DNA of 64,000 nucleotides from Paracoccus seriniphilus (GTDB taxonomy: Bacteria; Pseudomonadota; Alphaproteobacteria; Rhodobacterales; Rhodobacteraceae), in contig NZ_CP067129.1 of NCBI RefSeq assembly GCF_028553745.1, forward strand, positions 1,966,501 to 2,030,500, read 5' to 3'. A model generated the notes under the pieces. It had not been told where the DNA came from, did no database searches, and saw nothing but the letters and a program-made list of their open reading frames with translations. Of the stretch, positions 1 to 9,064 are shown piece after piece; within the stretch, counting starts at the first letter, position 1; each line of letters begins with the position of its first letter. A program made the position numbers and the translations under genes.

Positions 1-312
1 GCCGATAAAGACCAGGCCAGCAGCCTCGACCGCATCGACGAAATCCGGATTTTCGCTGAGAAAGCCGTAACCCGGATGGATTGCCTCGGCCCCCGTGGAT
101 TTCGCCGCGGCGATGATCCGCTCGGCCTGAAGATAGCTGTCTGCCGGGGCCGGCCCGCCGATATGGACCGCTTCATCTGCCATGGCGACATGTCGGGCCG
201 CACGGTCGGCATCGGAAAACACGGCGACCGTTGCGACACCCATCCGGTGGCAACTGTCGATGATCCGGCAGGCAATTTCACCGCGATTGGCGATCAGGAT
301 CTTTGAAAACAT
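1..312 (-). CDS. mccA: Methylcrotonyl-CoA carboxylase alpha (biotin carboxylase) subunit, N-terminal part
   Basis: The minus strand reads [17 protein letters not shown] from the ATG at 312 and stays open to the window edge, so about 104 N-terminal residues are present. [10 protein letters not shown] is the hallmark opening of biotin-carboxylase domains, and [10 protein letters not shown] follows near residue 90. Such domains carboxylate biotin using ATP and bicarbonate. The upstream mccB makes the leucine-pathway enzyme (3-methylcrotonyl-CoA carboxylase) the best assignment over acetyl- or propionyl-CoA carboxylase. The ATP-grasp core and biotinyl domain lie outside the window. The 152-bp gap to mccB suggests one transcript. 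Confidence 0.88.
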   Translation of the reverse strand, partial: MFSKILIANRGEIACRIIDSCHRMGVATVAVFSDADRAARHVAMADEAVHIGGPAPADSYLQAERIIAAAKSTGAEAIHPGYGFLSENPDFVDAVEAAGLVFIG

Positions 313-464
313 GTCAGAACCTTCGCTGAACTGGGCAGGCCACGCGCATCCCCGCGCCCCCGCAGATAAATTTTCCAGATGCGCCCCGCGATCACCGGGC
401 CAGGCACCGGGCCTTTGCCCGCCCGCTGCACCCGCCCGGTTTTTCCTGACGCATCTTGCAAGGC

Positions 465-2069
465 TTACATCCGGAATATGCCAAAGCGCGTCGGCTCGAT
501 CGGCGCGTTCAGCGATGCCCGCAGCGACAGCGACAGCACGTCGCGGGTCTTGCGCGGATCGATGATTCCGTCATCCCAGAGCCGCGCCGAAGCATAGAGC
601 GGATGGGACTGTCGTTCGAACATCTCGATGGTCGGGCGCTTGAATTCGGCCTCTTCCTCGGCCGACCACTCTCCGCCCTGACGTTCGATCCCGTCACGCC
701 GGACGGTGGCCAGAACCCCAGCGGCCTGCTCGCCGCCCATTACCGAAATCCGGCTGTTGGGCCATGTCCACAGGAAACGCGGCGAATAGGCGCGTCCGGC
801 CATGCCATAGTTGCCGGCACCAAAGCTGCCCCCCACGATCATGGTGATCTTGGGCACATTGGTCGTGGCCACCGCAGTGACCATCTTGGCACCGTGACGG
901 GCGATCCCTTCATTCTCGTATTTGCGCCCGACCATGAAACCGGTGATGTTCTGCAGAAAGACCAGAGGAATGCCGCGCTGCGAACACAACTCGATGAAAT
1001 GCGCGCCCTTCTGTGCGGCCTCACTGAACAGCACGCCATTGTTGGCGACAATGCCGACCGGGCAGCCCTCGACATGGGCAAAGCCCGTGACCAGAGTTTC
1101 GCCAAAGCGGGCCTTGAACTCGTCAAAGCGCGAGCCATCGACGACACGGGCGATCACCTCGCGAATGTCATAGGGGGTGCGCAGATCGGCGGGCACGACG
1201 CCAAGGATCTCGTCAGGATCATAGGCCGGGGCCTCGGGGGATTGCCACAGCACGCTGTCGGGCAGGCGCCGGTTCAGATTGCCAATGGCGCGGCGCGCCT
1301 GTGCCAGCGCATGGGCATCATCCTCGGCCAGATAATCGGCCACGCCAGACAGGCGGGTGTGCACATCACCGCCACCCAGATCCTCGGCCGTGACCACCTC
1401 GCCCGTGGCGGCCTTGACCAGCGGCGGTCCGGCCAGGAAGATCGTGCCCTGATCGCGCACGATGATGGTGACATCGGACATGGCGGGGACATAGGCGCCC
1501 CCTGCCGTGCAGGATCCCATGACGACCGCGATCTGGGGAATGCCTTTCGCGCTCATGCGCGCCTGATTGTAGAAGATCCGCCCGAAATGGTCGCGATCGG
1601 GGAAGACTTCGTCCTGATTGGGCAGATTGGCCCCGCCGCTGTCGACCAGATATACGCAGGGCAGATGGCATTCCTCGGCGATTTCCTGGGCGCGCAGGTG
1701 CTTTTTCACCGTCATCGGGTAATAGGTGCCACCCTTCACCGTCGCGTCATTGGCCACGACCATGACATCCTGCCCGTGAACGCGCCCGACACCGGCAATG
1801 ACACCCGCCCCCGGCGCGGCACCGTCATACATGCCATGCGCGGCCGTCGCGCCGATTTCCAGAAAGGGAGAGCCGGGATCCAGCAGATTGGCGACCCGTT
1901 CGCGCGGCGCCATCTTGCCGCGCCCGATATGACGCTCCATCGAGCGCGCACCGCCCCCGGCGGCAGCCAGTTCGGCGGCCTGACGCGCCGTCTCAAGCAG
2001 ATCCAGATGCGCCTGGCGATTGGCACGAAAGGTGTCCGAGGACGTGATGACAGCAGAGCTCAGTTTCAT
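465..2069 (-). CDS. mccB: Methylcrotonyl-CoA carboxylase beta (carboxyltransferase) subunit
   Basis: A 534-residue acyl-CoA carboxyltransferase, the usual length for MccB. It transfers the carboxyl group from biotin to 3-methylcrotonyl-CoA in leucine degradation (known for the family). Glycine-rich stretches such as [20 protein letters not shown] and [19 protein letters not shown] are the two crotonase-like active-site regions. The start MKLSSAV was chosen because AAGGAC lies a few bases upstream; a start five codons earlier has no ribosome site. It precedes mccA on the same strand. A propionyl-CoA carboxylase beta chain is less likely given the neighbouring ivd. Confidence 0.92.
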   Translation of the reverse strand: MKLSSAVITSSDTFRANRQAHLDLLETARQAAELAAAGGGARSMERHIGRGKMAPRERVANLLDPGSPFLEIGATAAHGMYDGAAPGAGVIAGVGRVHGQDVMVVANDATVKGGTYYPMTVKKHLRAQEIAEECHLPCVYLVDSGGANLPNQDEVFPDRDHFGRIFYNQARMSAKGIPQIAVVMGSCTAGGAYVPAMSDVTIIVRDQGTIFLAGPPLVKAATGEVVTAEDLGGGDVHTRLSGVADYLAEDDAHALAQARRAIGNLNRRLPDSVLWQSPEAPAYDPDEILGVVPADLRTPYDIREVIARVVDGSRFDEFKARFGETLVTGFAHVEGCPVGIVANNGVLFSEAAQKGAHFIELCSQRGIPLVFLQNITGFMVGRKYENEGIARHGAKMVTAVATTNVPKITMIVGGSFGAGNYGMAGRAYSPRFLWTWPNSRISVMGGEQAAGVLATVRRDGIERQGGEWSAEEEAEFKRPTIEMFERQSHPLYASARLWDDGIIDPRKTRDVLSLSLRASLNAPIEPTRFGIFRM

Positions 2070-2188
2070 TCCTTGTCCTTGCATGTTTTGAAAGCGTGCC
2101 CGGACTCAGCCGTGCCGGATGCCTTGTCTTCCGTGTGACTCGCAGCGACGCGGCAGGTTGTCGCAGGCCGCAAGACTGCGTGCCGTGA

Positions 2189-2202
2189 TTGATTCAAATC
2201 AA
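2189..2202. promoter_or_regulatory. FNR/FixK-type binding site (TTGAT-TCAA-ATCAA)
   Basis: A perfect 14-bp palindrome TTGAT-N4-ATCAA matches the FNR/FixK/FnrP consensus. Its centre is about 68 bases upstream of the ompW start codon, suitable for class II activation with a start site near 2237. It is also about 120 bases upstream of the divergent mccB start, so an effect there is possible. OmpW is an FNR-controlled gene in enterobacteria (known); control here is inferred. Confidence 0.75.
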
Positions 2203-2263
2203 TGAATGACGGGGGAAAAACATGTTTTGACGCCCCGGTATTCAAGACATGAGGATCGCCAAG

Positions 2264-2884
2264 ATGCGCCATCTGCTTATCGCCGCCACCTTGACCGCCT
2301 GCGGGCTGGGACTGACCACGCCTGCGCTTGCGCAATCGCAGGGCGACTGGACCCTGGGGCTGGGCATTGCGAATGTGAATCCCAAATCCGACAACGGCAC
2401 GCTGGCCGAAGGAACGGTTCCCGTCGAGATCGACGACAGCACCCGTCCGACCGTCACCGCGGAATATTTCATCCGCGACAATCTGGGTGTCGAGGTTCTG
2501 GCCGCGCTGCCCTTCAAGCACACGATCACCTCGAACGGCAGCGATATCGGAACCGTCAAGCAACTGCCTCCGGTCGTCTCGTTGCAATACCACTTTGACG
2601 CGACCCCGAAATTCAAGCCCTTCGTCGGCGTGGGTGTGAACTTCACCGGGTTTTACGATGCCGACACCACCGGGGCGCTGGCGGGCAGCGAGTTGCGGGT
2701 CAAGAACAGCTGGGGGCTGGCCGCGCATCTGGGTGCCGACTACTGGGTATCGGACCGCAGCGCCATTCGGGCCGATCTGCGCTGGATCGACATTGATGCC
2801 GATGTCGAGCTGAACGGCAGCAAGATTGGCGAGGTCGAGGTCGATCCTGTCGTCGCCGGCATCAGCTATGTGATGAAATTCTGA
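2264..2884 (+). CDS. ompW: OmpW family outer-membrane protein
   Basis: A 206-residue protein with a signal peptide (MRHLLIAATLTACG to PALA, cleavage near residue 23) followed by alternating beta-strand sequence. It shows the OmpW pattern: GDWTLGLGIANVNP at the mature N-terminus, a PPVVSLQYHF strand in the middle, and a terminal aromatic (YVMKF). OmpW proteins are eight-stranded barrels with a hydrophobic channel in the outer membrane. The start at 2264 was preferred because GAGGA precedes it; an ATG at 2249 is an alternative. The gene is opposite to, and sits between, the leucine-degradation genes. Confidence 0.88.
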   Translation: MRHLLIAATLTACGLGLTTPALAQSQGDWTLGLGIANVNPKSDNGTLAEGTVPVEIDDSTRPTVTAEYFIRDNLGVEVLAALPFKHTITSNGSDIGTVKQLPPVVSLQYHFDATPKFKPFVGVGVNFTGFYDADTTGALAGSELRVKNSWGLAAHLGADYWVSDRSAIRADLRWIDIDADVELNGSKIGEVEVDPVVAGISYVMKF

Positions 2885-2913
2885 CCAGCCGCCGCTCCTG
2901 CGGTGCAGATGAC

Positions 2914-2943
2914 GGCGTCCCCTGTCGCCATGGCGGGGGCGCC
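2914..2943 (+). terminator. Hairpin between convergent ompW and ivd
   Basis: GGCGTCCCC pairs with GGGGGCGCC (nine pairs, one G-U) around a 12-base loop, followed by CCTTTC. It lies 30 bases after the ompW stop and before the ivd stop on the other strand. The U tract is weak, so termination is likely but not certain. Confidence 0.4.
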
Positions 2944-2991
2944 CTTTCGGTCGGCCCCGCAACTGCTGCGGCAGGGCTTGCGCCGCGCCTG

Positions 2992-4152
2992 TCACACCAG
3001 CCCCATCAATTCCCGGCCAATCAGCATCCGCCGGATCTCGCTGGTGCCCGCGCCGATCTCCATCAGCTTGGCATCGCGGAACAGCCGGCTGACGGTGCTG
3101 TCATTCAGAAAGCCCGCACCGCCCAGGGATTGCACCGCCTGATGCGCCTGAACCATGGCCTGTTCACTGGCATATAGCACCGCGCCTGCCGCATCCTGGC
3201 GGGTCACCTTGCCCGCATCGCAGGCCCGCGCAACTTCATAGACATAGGCACGCGCCGTGTTCAGCGCGACATACATGTCGGCAATCTTGCCCTGCATCAG
3301 CTGGAAGGATCCGACCGGCTGACCGAATTGCTTGCGGTCGCGGATATAAGGCATGACCTCGTCCAGACAGGCGGCCATGATGCCGGTGCCGATGCCTGAG
3401 AGGACCAGACGTTCGTAGTCCAGCCCCGACATCAGGACGCGTACACCGCGCCCCTCTTCGCCCAGAACATTCTCGAAGGGGATCTCGCAATTTTCGAAGA
3501 TCAGCTCGCCGGTATTGGACCCGCGCATCCCCAGCTTGTCGAAATGGGGGCCGGTGGAAAAACCCTCCATGCCGCGTTCGACGATAAAGGCGGTGATGCC
3601 CCTGCTGCCCGCTTCAGGATCGGTCTTGGCATAGACGACCAATGTCTGCGCGTCCGGCGCATTGGTGATCCAGTATTTGTTGCCGTTCAGAACATAGCGA
3701 TCGTTCTTCTTCTCTGCCCGCAGCTTCATCGAGACGACATCGCTGCCCGCGCCTTCTTCGGACATGGCCAATGCACCGACCGCCTTGCCCGAACACAGAT
3801 CGGGCAGATACTTGGCCTTCTGTTCGGCAGTACCGTTCAGCTTGATCTGATTGACGCACAGGTTGGAATGCGCGCCATATGACAGGCTGACCGAGGCCGA
3901 AGCCCGCGCGATTTCCTCGGTTGCGACCACATGGGCCAGATAGCCCATGCCCGAACCGCCGAATTCCTCGGCTACGGTGATCCCCAGCAGGCCCAGTTCG
4001 CCCATTTCAGGCCAAAGCTCATTGGGGAACTGATTGTCCTGATCCACCTGTGCCGCCAGCGGCTTGACCCGCTCTTGCGCCCAACGATGCACCATGTCGC
4101 GCAGCGCGTTGACGTCCTCTCCCAGATCGAATTCCATCCCTCGCGTGAACAT
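2992..4152 (-). CDS. ivd: Isovaleryl-CoA dehydrogenase
   Basis: A 386-residue flavin acyl-CoA dehydrogenase, full family length. It oxidises isovaleryl-CoA to 3-methylcrotonyl-CoA, the step before MccAB, passing electrons to ETF. Visible motifs are [13 protein letters not shown] (FAD/substrate region), YWITNAPDA, and [12 protein letters not shown], whose Glu is the catalytic base characteristic of isovaleryl-CoA dehydrogenases, plus the C-terminal [16 protein letters not shown]. The start [11 protein letters not shown] follows the promoter region; the second Met is an alternative. A TetR-type palindrome sits just upstream. Confidence 0.93.
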   Translation of the reverse strand: MFTRGMEFDLGEDVNALRDMVHRWAQERVKPLAAQVDQDNQFPNELWPEMGELGLLGITVAEEFGGSGMGYLAHVVATEEIARASASVSLSYGAHSNLCVNQIKLNGTAEQKAKYLPDLCSGKAVGALAMSEEGAGSDVVSMKLRAEKKNDRYVLNGNKYWITNAPDAQTLVVYAKTDPEAGSRGITAFIVERGMEGFSTGPHFDKLGMRGSNTGELIFENCEIPFENVLGEEGRGVRVLMSGLDYERLVLSGIGTGIMAACLDEVMPYIRDRKQFGQPVGSFQLMQGKIADMYVALNTARAYVYEVARACDAGKVTRQDAAGAVLYASEQAMVQAHQAVQSLGGAGFLNDSTVSRLFRDAKLMEIGAGTSEIRRMLIGRELMGLV

Positions 4153-4174
4153 CGCCGAGCCCTCCCGAATTTAT

Positions 4175-4188
4175 TGAACGGTTGTTCA
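4175..4188. promoter_or_regulatory. Candidate TetR-family operator upstream of ivd
   Basis: TGAAC-GGTT-GTTCA is a perfect five-base inverted repeat set in AT-rich sequence 23 bases before the ivd start. Palindromes of this form are commonly bound by TetR-type repressors of acyl-CoA catabolism. No regulator gene for it lies in the window, so the assignment is inferred. Confidence 0.45.
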
Positions 4189-4331
4189 TTTAATGCGTAT
4201 TACCGTATCTCCCCGCGTCACGTCAAGCAAAGCCTGCGCCGGATGGGGCAATGCGTCAACAACGGTGTCTTGCCCCTCTGGCGGTGACAGGACATCTTGG
4301 CGCCGCCGCAGCCTGCCCGGAAGGAGACCCT

Positions 4332-4871
4332 GTGAAACTGCTGATCCTGCGCCACGCCCCCGCGCTGAACCATGGCCGTCTGGCCGGGCGGACAGATGTC
4401 GAAGCCGATTGTTCGGACCAGGCCGCCTTTGCCCGCATGCGCGCACGCATCGGCGACCCGGATCAGGTCATCACCAGCCCTGCCCTGCGCTGCCGCCAGA
4501 CCGCCCGGATGCTGGGCTTTCCCGCTCCACACAACGACGAGCGGCTATGGGAACAGGATTACGGCGCCTGGGAGGGGCTGCCGTTCGAAAGCCTGCCCGA
4601 TCTGGGGCCCTTGCCAGTCAGCGAGTTGGCCGATTACCGGCCCGAAACGGGTGAGAGCTTTCACGATATGGCTGCACGCGCCCATGAGGCCATCCGCGAC
4701 CTGACCTGCGACAGCCTGCTGATCGCCCATGCAGGAACGGTCCGTGCCGCGCTTGCGCTGGTGGTGGGGCCGCAGGCACTGTCCTTTTCGGTCGCACCCT
4801 TGTCGCTGACGGTGCTGCACAGGACCGGAGACCTCTGGTCCGTCGAAGCCGTCAATGTGACCGCGCCATGA
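4332..4871 (+). CDS. cobC: Histidine phosphatase, probable alpha-ribazole phosphatase
   Basis: A 179-residue phosphoglycerate-mutase-like phosphatase starting at GTG 4332 (AAGGAG five bases upstream). LLILRHAPALNHGRLAGRTD carries the catalytic His8 in the RHx motif; ALRCRQTARML and LLIAHAGTVRAAL supply the remaining core residues. Its stop overlaps the start of cbiB (ATGA), so the two are translationally coupled. Members in this context dephosphorylate alpha-ribazole-5'-phosphate in nucleotide-loop assembly of cobalamin. The fold is secure; the substrate is inferred from the neighbour. Confidence 0.78.
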   Translation: MKLLILRHAPALNHGRLAGRTDVEADCSDQAAFARMRARIGDPDQVITSPALRCRQTARMLGFPAPHNDERLWEQDYGAWEGLPFESLPDLGPLPVSELADYRPETGESFHDMAARAHEAIRDLTCDSLLIAHAGTVRAALALVVGPQALSFSVAPLSLTVLHRTGDLWSVEAVNVTAP

Positions 4872-5779
4872 CCATTCTGGCCGCCCTGATCGCCCTGCTG
4901 ATCGATGCCCTGATCGGCTGGCCCGATCGCCTGTTTCGTCGGATCGGCCATCCTGTCGTCTGGCTTGGCCGCCTGATTGACGGATTGGATCGCAGGCTGA
5001 ACCATGGAGACTGGCGCGTTCTGCGCGGCATGTTCGCCAGCCTTGTGACCATCACGGCGGCCTTGCTGCCTGCAGTGGTGCTGCAAATCCTGCTGGGGCC
5101 GCTGCTGGCCGCCGTCTTTGCCTGGCCCCTGGTCGCGGCACGGTCCCTGAATGATCATCTTCGTGCCGTTGCAACGCCGTTGTCGCGACATGATATTGTC
5201 GAGGCCCGACAGGCCACGGCGATGATCGTGGGCCGTGATGTCAGAACCGCCGACGAAGCCGCCCTGTCGCGTGCCGCCACCGAAAGCCTGGCCGAGAATG
5301 CCTCGGACGGGGTAATTGCGCCGCTGTTCTGGGCCTGTATGGCAGGCCTGCCCGGAATCGCGGCCTACAAGGCCATCAATACGCTGGATTCGATGATCGG
5401 GCATCGCACGCCCCGGCATGGCGAATTCGGGCGTTTTGCGGCGCGGCTGGACGATGTGGCGAACTGGATCCCCGCCCGCCTGACCGCATTGCTGATCATG
5501 CTGGCCAGCGGAAAGACGCAATGGGCCGGATTGCGTGCGGACGCGGTGCGGCACCGGTCCCCGAATGCCGGTTGGCCCGAAACCGCCATGGCGAAGGCAT
5601 TGGGGGTCCGACTGTCGGGACCGCGCGTCTATGCCGACCATGTCGCCAATGAGCCGTGGCTGAACGGAGCGGCCCCCGACCCCGATGCGACCACGCTGGA
5701 ACGCGCGCTGACGCTGTATCGTCGCGCAGTTGTCATTGCTGCTGCAGGAATGGTGATTGCGTTTCTCATCCTTCGATGA
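4868..5779 (+). CDS. cbiB: Adenosylcobinamide-phosphate synthase (CbiB/CobD)
   Basis: A 303-residue integral membrane protein with several hydrophobic helices (residues 1-20, 55-90, 190-200, 285-300). The family core is clear: RSLNDHL, TESLAENASDGVIAPLFW, YKAINTLDSMIGH, DDVANWIPARLTALL and SPNAGWPETAMAKALGVRL. The enzyme joins cobyric acid to an aminopropanol (phosphate) to form the lower ligand arm of cobalamin. It is coupled to the preceding phosphatase by a 4-base overlap. Other cobalamin genes are not in the window. Confidence 0.93.
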   Translation: MTILAALIALLIDALIGWPDRLFRRIGHPVVWLGRLIDGLDRRLNHGDWRVLRGMFASLVTITAALLPAVVLQILLGPLLAAVFAWPLVAARSLNDHLRAVATPLSRHDIVEARQATAMIVGRDVRTADEAALSRAATESLAENASDGVIAPLFWACMAGLPGIAAYKAINTLDSMIGHRTPRHGEFGRFAARLDDVANWIPARLTALLIMLASGKTQWAGLRADAVRHRSPNAGWPETAMAKALGVRLSGPRVYADHVANEPWLNGAAPDPDATTLERALTLYRRAVVIAAAGMVIAFLILR

Positions 5780-5836
5780 CTTGCGATCCTGCCATCTGCG
5801 GTCCACATCTAGTCAAAAGCTGAAAAGGACATTCCG

Positions 5837-7660
5837 ATGGCAGGACATATGAATTTCGACTCGGTCGAGCAGACAAAGGGCACGGCTTTCGGCGATTTGC
5901 CAGAGTGGGACCTGAACGATCTTTACCCCGGCCCGGATTCACCCGAGTTGAAATCCGATCTGGAAAGCCTGTCAACGCAGGTCGAGACCTTTGCGAAACG
6001 CTACCAGGGCAAGCTGGCCGATCTCGGACCCGCCGAAATGCTGGACTGCATTCGCGAATACGAGGCCATCGATATCATCGCCGGACAAGTCATGTCCTAT
6101 GCGGGGCTGCGCTATTACCAGAACACCACCGATGCGGACCGGGCCAAGATGCTGGGGGACCTGCAGGCCCGGATCACCGACATCACCACGGCACTGGTCT
6201 TCTTCAGTCTCGAATTCAACCGCATTCCGGACGAGACCTATGAAGCCGTCTTCGCGGCCACCGATGGTCCCGCACGCTACAAGCCGGTCTTTGACCGCAT
6301 GCGGGCCATGCGGCCCCATCAGCTCTCGGATGAGCTGGAGCAATTCCTGCATGACAATTCGGTTGTCGGGGCCGCCGCATGGAACCGGCTGTTCGATGAA
6401 ACCACCGCCAGCCTGGAATTCTCGGTCAACGGCGAAACGATGGGGCTGGAAGCCACCCTCAACCTGTTGACCGAACATGACCGTGACCAGCGCGAAGCCG
6501 CCGCCCGTGCGCTGGCCAAGGTGTTTGGTGACAACATCAAACTGTTCTCGCGCATCCACAACACGCTGGCCAAGGAAAAGGCCATCGAGGACAAATGGCG
6601 CAAGATGCCCTCGCCCCAGCACGGGCGACATCTGTCCAACCATGTCGAGCCCGAGGTTGTCGAGGCGCTGCGCAATGCCGTCACCCAGGCCTATCCGCGC
6701 CTGTCACATCGCTATTACGCGCTGAAGGCCAAGTGGTTGGGTCTGGACAAACTGCAGATCTGGGACCGCAATGCGCCCCTGCCCACCGATGCGCCACGCA
6801 CCATCGGTTGGGACGAGGCCCGCAGCACCGTTCTGGACGCCTATGCCGGTTTCGCGCCGGAACTGGCCGAACTGGCCAAACCCTTCTTTGACAAGGGCTG
6901 GATCGACGCGGCCGTGAAACCGGGCAAGGCGCCGGGAGCATTCGCGCATCCGACGGTGACGACCGTGCATCCCTATGTGCTGCTGAACTATCTGGGCAAA
7001 CCCCGTGACGTGATGACACTGGCACATGAACTGGGGCATGGCGTCCACCAGCGTCTTGCCGCCAAACAGGGCGAATTGCTGGCCTCGACCCCGCTGACCC
7101 TTGCCGAAACGGCCTCGGTCTTCGGTGAAATGCTGACATTCCGCGCCTTGCTGGCCAAGACCACCGACCCCGCGCAGAAAAAGGCGCTGCTGGCCGGCAA
7201 GGTCGAGGACATGATCAATACGGTCGTGCGCCAGATCGCGTTCTATGATTTCGAATGCAAACTGCATGCCGCCCGCGCCGAAGGCGAGCTGACCCCCGAT
7301 GACATCAATGCCCTGTGGATGAGCGTTCAGGCCGAAAGCCTTGGGCCGGTCTTTGAATTCATGCCGGGCTATGAAACCTTCTGGAGCTATGTGCCCCATT
7401 TCGTGCATTCGCCCTTCTACGTCTATGCCTATGCCTTCGGCGACGGCCTGGTGAATGCACTTTATGCGGCCTATGAAGAAGGCCTGCCCGATTTTCAGGC
7501 CAAATACTTCGATCTGCTGGCCGCGGGCGGTTCGAAGCACCATTCGGAACTGCTTGCCCCCTTCGGGCTGGATGCCTCGGACCCGGCCTTCTGGGACAAG
7601 GGCCTGTCCATGATCGAAGGCTTCATCGACGAGCTGGAAGCCCTTGAGCAGCAAGCCTGA
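5837..7660 (+). CDS. pepF: Oligoendopeptidase F family M3 metallopeptidase
   Basis: A 607-residue M3-family protein. The zinc site HELGH is at residues 397-401, with the downstream LAETASVFGEM that supplies the third ligand Glu. The N-terminal helical lid and C-terminal FVHSPFYVYAYAFGDGLVNAL are typical of PepF. No signal peptide is visible, so it should act in the cytoplasm on short peptides. AAGGA precedes the ATG at 5837. It stands alone between cbiB and a hairpin. Confidence 0.93.
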   Translation: MAGHMNFDSVEQTKGTAFGDLPEWDLNDLYPGPDSPELKSDLESLSTQVETFAKRYQGKLADLGPAEMLDCIREYEAIDIIAGQVMSYAGLRYYQNTTDADRAKMLGDLQARITDITTALVFFSLEFNRIPDETYEAVFAATDGPARYKPVFDRMRAMRPHQLSDELEQFLHDNSVVGAAAWNRLFDETTASLEFSVNGETMGLEATLNLLTEHDRDQREAAARALAKVFGDNIKLFSRIHNTLAKEKAIEDKWRKMPSPQHGRHLSNHVEPEVVEALRNAVTQAYPRLSHRYYALKAKWLGLDKLQIWDRNAPLPTDAPRTIGWDEARSTVLDAYAGFAPELAELAKPFFDKGWIDAAVKPGKAPGAFAHPTVTTVHPYVLLNYLGKPRDVMTLAHELGHGVHQRLAAKQGELLASTPLTLAETASVFGEMLTFRALLAKTTDPAQKKALLAGKVEDMINTVVRQIAFYDFECKLHAARAEGELTPDDINALWMSVQAESLGPVFEFMPGYETFWSYVPHFVHSPFYVYAYAFGDGLVNALYAAYEEGLPDFQAKYFDLLAAGGSKHHSELLAPFGLDASDPAFWDKGLSMIEGFIDELEALEQQA

Positions 7661-7673
7661 CCGACCCCAGGCT

Positions 7674-7705
7674 GAACCGGCCGCGCCAGATGGTGCGACC
7701 GGTTT
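7674..7705 (+). terminator. Hairpin terminator after pepF
   Basis: GAACCGG and CCGGTTTC form the base of a long stem whose inner arms (CGCGCCA / TGGTGCG) pair with one mismatch or wobble. It lies 14 bases after the pepF stop. Only a short T-rich tail follows. Confidence 0.5.
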
Positions 7706-7741
7706 CGTTCAGACAGACGCATAAGGCATAAGGCAGAAGGC

Positions 7742-8953
7742 ATGAGGGGAATGGCAAAACGGATTCTGATCCTTTTTGGCGCGCTGATCTTCGCCGCAGC
7801 CATTGCCTTTTTTTCACTGGCTCCTGGCTATGTCGAGAACGCGCTGAACCCGCTGCGCATGCCCGAGGACGGCTGGCCCGTCAGCGACAATGCGCAGCAG
7901 TTGCATCAGCGGCTGGTAATCGGGGATCTTCATGCCGACCCGCTGCTGTGGGATCGCGATCTGCTGAAGCGCAGCACGCGTGGTCATACCGATATCCCGC
8001 GCCTGCTGGAGGGAAATGTGGCGGTCCAGGTGCTGACCACTGTCACGAAAAGCCCTCGCGGCCAGAACTATGAGGAAAACGAGGCCGGGGCCGCCGACAA
8101 TATCACCCCGCTGTTCATCGGGCAGCTGCGGCCGGTGCGGTCATGGTTCTCGCTGCGCGAACGAGCACTGGTTCAGGCCTCAGCCCTGAACGACATGGCC
8201 GAACGCGCGCCCGACCGACTGCGCGTGATCCGCAGCCGCGAGGATCTGGCAGAACTTCTGACCGCGCGCGAAAACGGACAGAGGATTCTGGGCGCAGTGC
8301 TGGGCTCGGAAGGTGGCCATCCGCTCGAGGGTGATCTGGCCAATCTGGATGTCTTCTTCGATGCAGGGTTCCGGCTGATCGGATTGACCCATTTCTTCGA
8401 CAATGAACTGGGTGGCAGCCTGCATGGAAAGGGCGGCGAAGGTTCGGGCCTCAGCCCCTTTGGCCGACAGGTCGTGACGCGCATGATCGAAAAGGGGATG
8501 ATCATCGACCTGGCCCATGCCTCTCCACGCATGGTCGAGGATGTTCTGGAGATCGAGGGCGCACGACCGATCCTGTCCCATACCGGCATACATTCCCATT
8601 GCCGGACGCCCCGCAATCTCGATGACGCCTTGATGCTGCGAATCGCACGAAGGGGCGGGATCGTCGGCATCGGCTATTGGTCCGATGTGGTCTGCGGCAC
8701 GACCCCGGCGGATATTGCGGCCGCGATCGAGGCCGCCGTCGCCCTGCTGGGCGAGAACCACGTCGCCTTGGGTTCGGATTACGATGGCTCGGTCGATGCA
8801 CCTTTCGATGCCGCGCATCTCGCGGCGCTGACCCAGGCCCTGCTGGACAGAGGCATGAGCGAAGCGCAGATTGCCAAGATCATGGGCGGCAACATGATGC
8901 GCCATCTTGCAGAGACCCTTCCCACGGATGGCAAGAGCGTTTTGGCCCCGTAA
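7742..8953 (+). CDS. M19-family membrane dipeptidase
   Basis: A 403-residue renal-dipeptidase-like enzyme. An N-terminal hydrophobic segment (ILILFGALIFAAAIAFFSL) anchors or exports it. VIGDLHADPLLW provides the first zinc HxD pair, and VLGSEGGHPLEGD, LTHFFDNELGG, MIIDLAHASPRMV, PILSHTGIHSHC and ALGSDYDGSV give the remaining metal and substrate residues. M19 enzymes hydrolyse dipeptides, often at the periplasmic face. Two starts (7742, 7751) are close; an imperfect short tandem repeat (CATAAGG) lies just upstream. It is the last chromosomal gene before the prophage. Confidence 0.9.
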   Translation: MRGMAKRILILFGALIFAAAIAFFSLAPGYVENALNPLRMPEDGWPVSDNAQQLHQRLVIGDLHADPLLWDRDLLKRSTRGHTDIPRLLEGNVAVQVLTTVTKSPRGQNYEENEAGAADNITPLFIGQLRPVRSWFSLRERALVQASALNDMAERAPDRLRVIRSREDLAELLTARENGQRILGAVLGSEGGHPLEGDLANLDVFFDAGFRLIGLTHFFDNELGGSLHGKGGEGSGLSPFGRQVVTRMIEKGMIIDLAHASPRMVEDVLEIEGARPILSHTGIHSHCRTPRNLDDALMLRIARRGGIVGIGYWSDVVCGTTPADIAAAIEAAVALLGENHVALGSDYDGSVDAPFDAAHLAALTQALLDRGMSEAQIAKIMGGNMMRHLAETLPTDGKSVLAP

Positions 8954-9048
8954 GGCTGGTTCGTGGGCATTGGCAAGACCTATCCCCATGCCACCAGCAC
9001 GGCAGGACAATAAAAATTCATGGATTTCAAAGGGATTTTGACTCCCAC

Positions 9049-9064
9049 TGGTAGGCCCGGAGGG
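9049..9064 (+). repeat. Prophage attachment site, integrase-distal copy
   Basis: TGGTAGGCCCGGAGGG is identical to 50003-50018, the 3' terminus of the tRNA in the same orientation; flanks differ immediately on both sides. This is the expected duplicated att core of a tRNA-targeting tyrosine integrase. Confidence 0.85.

Noticed and set aside
456..2138. 560-codon plus-strand frame opposite mccB
   Set aside because: Shadow of the carboxyltransferase gene in GC-rich DNA; sequence is Gly/His/Arg-rich with no family.
4200..4331. Possible cobalamin riboswitch before the cobC-like gene
   Set aside because: The short leader has no recognisable B12-box sequence and is too short for the full aptamer.
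7715..7745. Short CATAAGG-type tandem repeat as a regulatory array or CRISPR
   Set aside because: Only two to three imperfect short units, no spacers; probably chance or slippage before the dipeptidase start.
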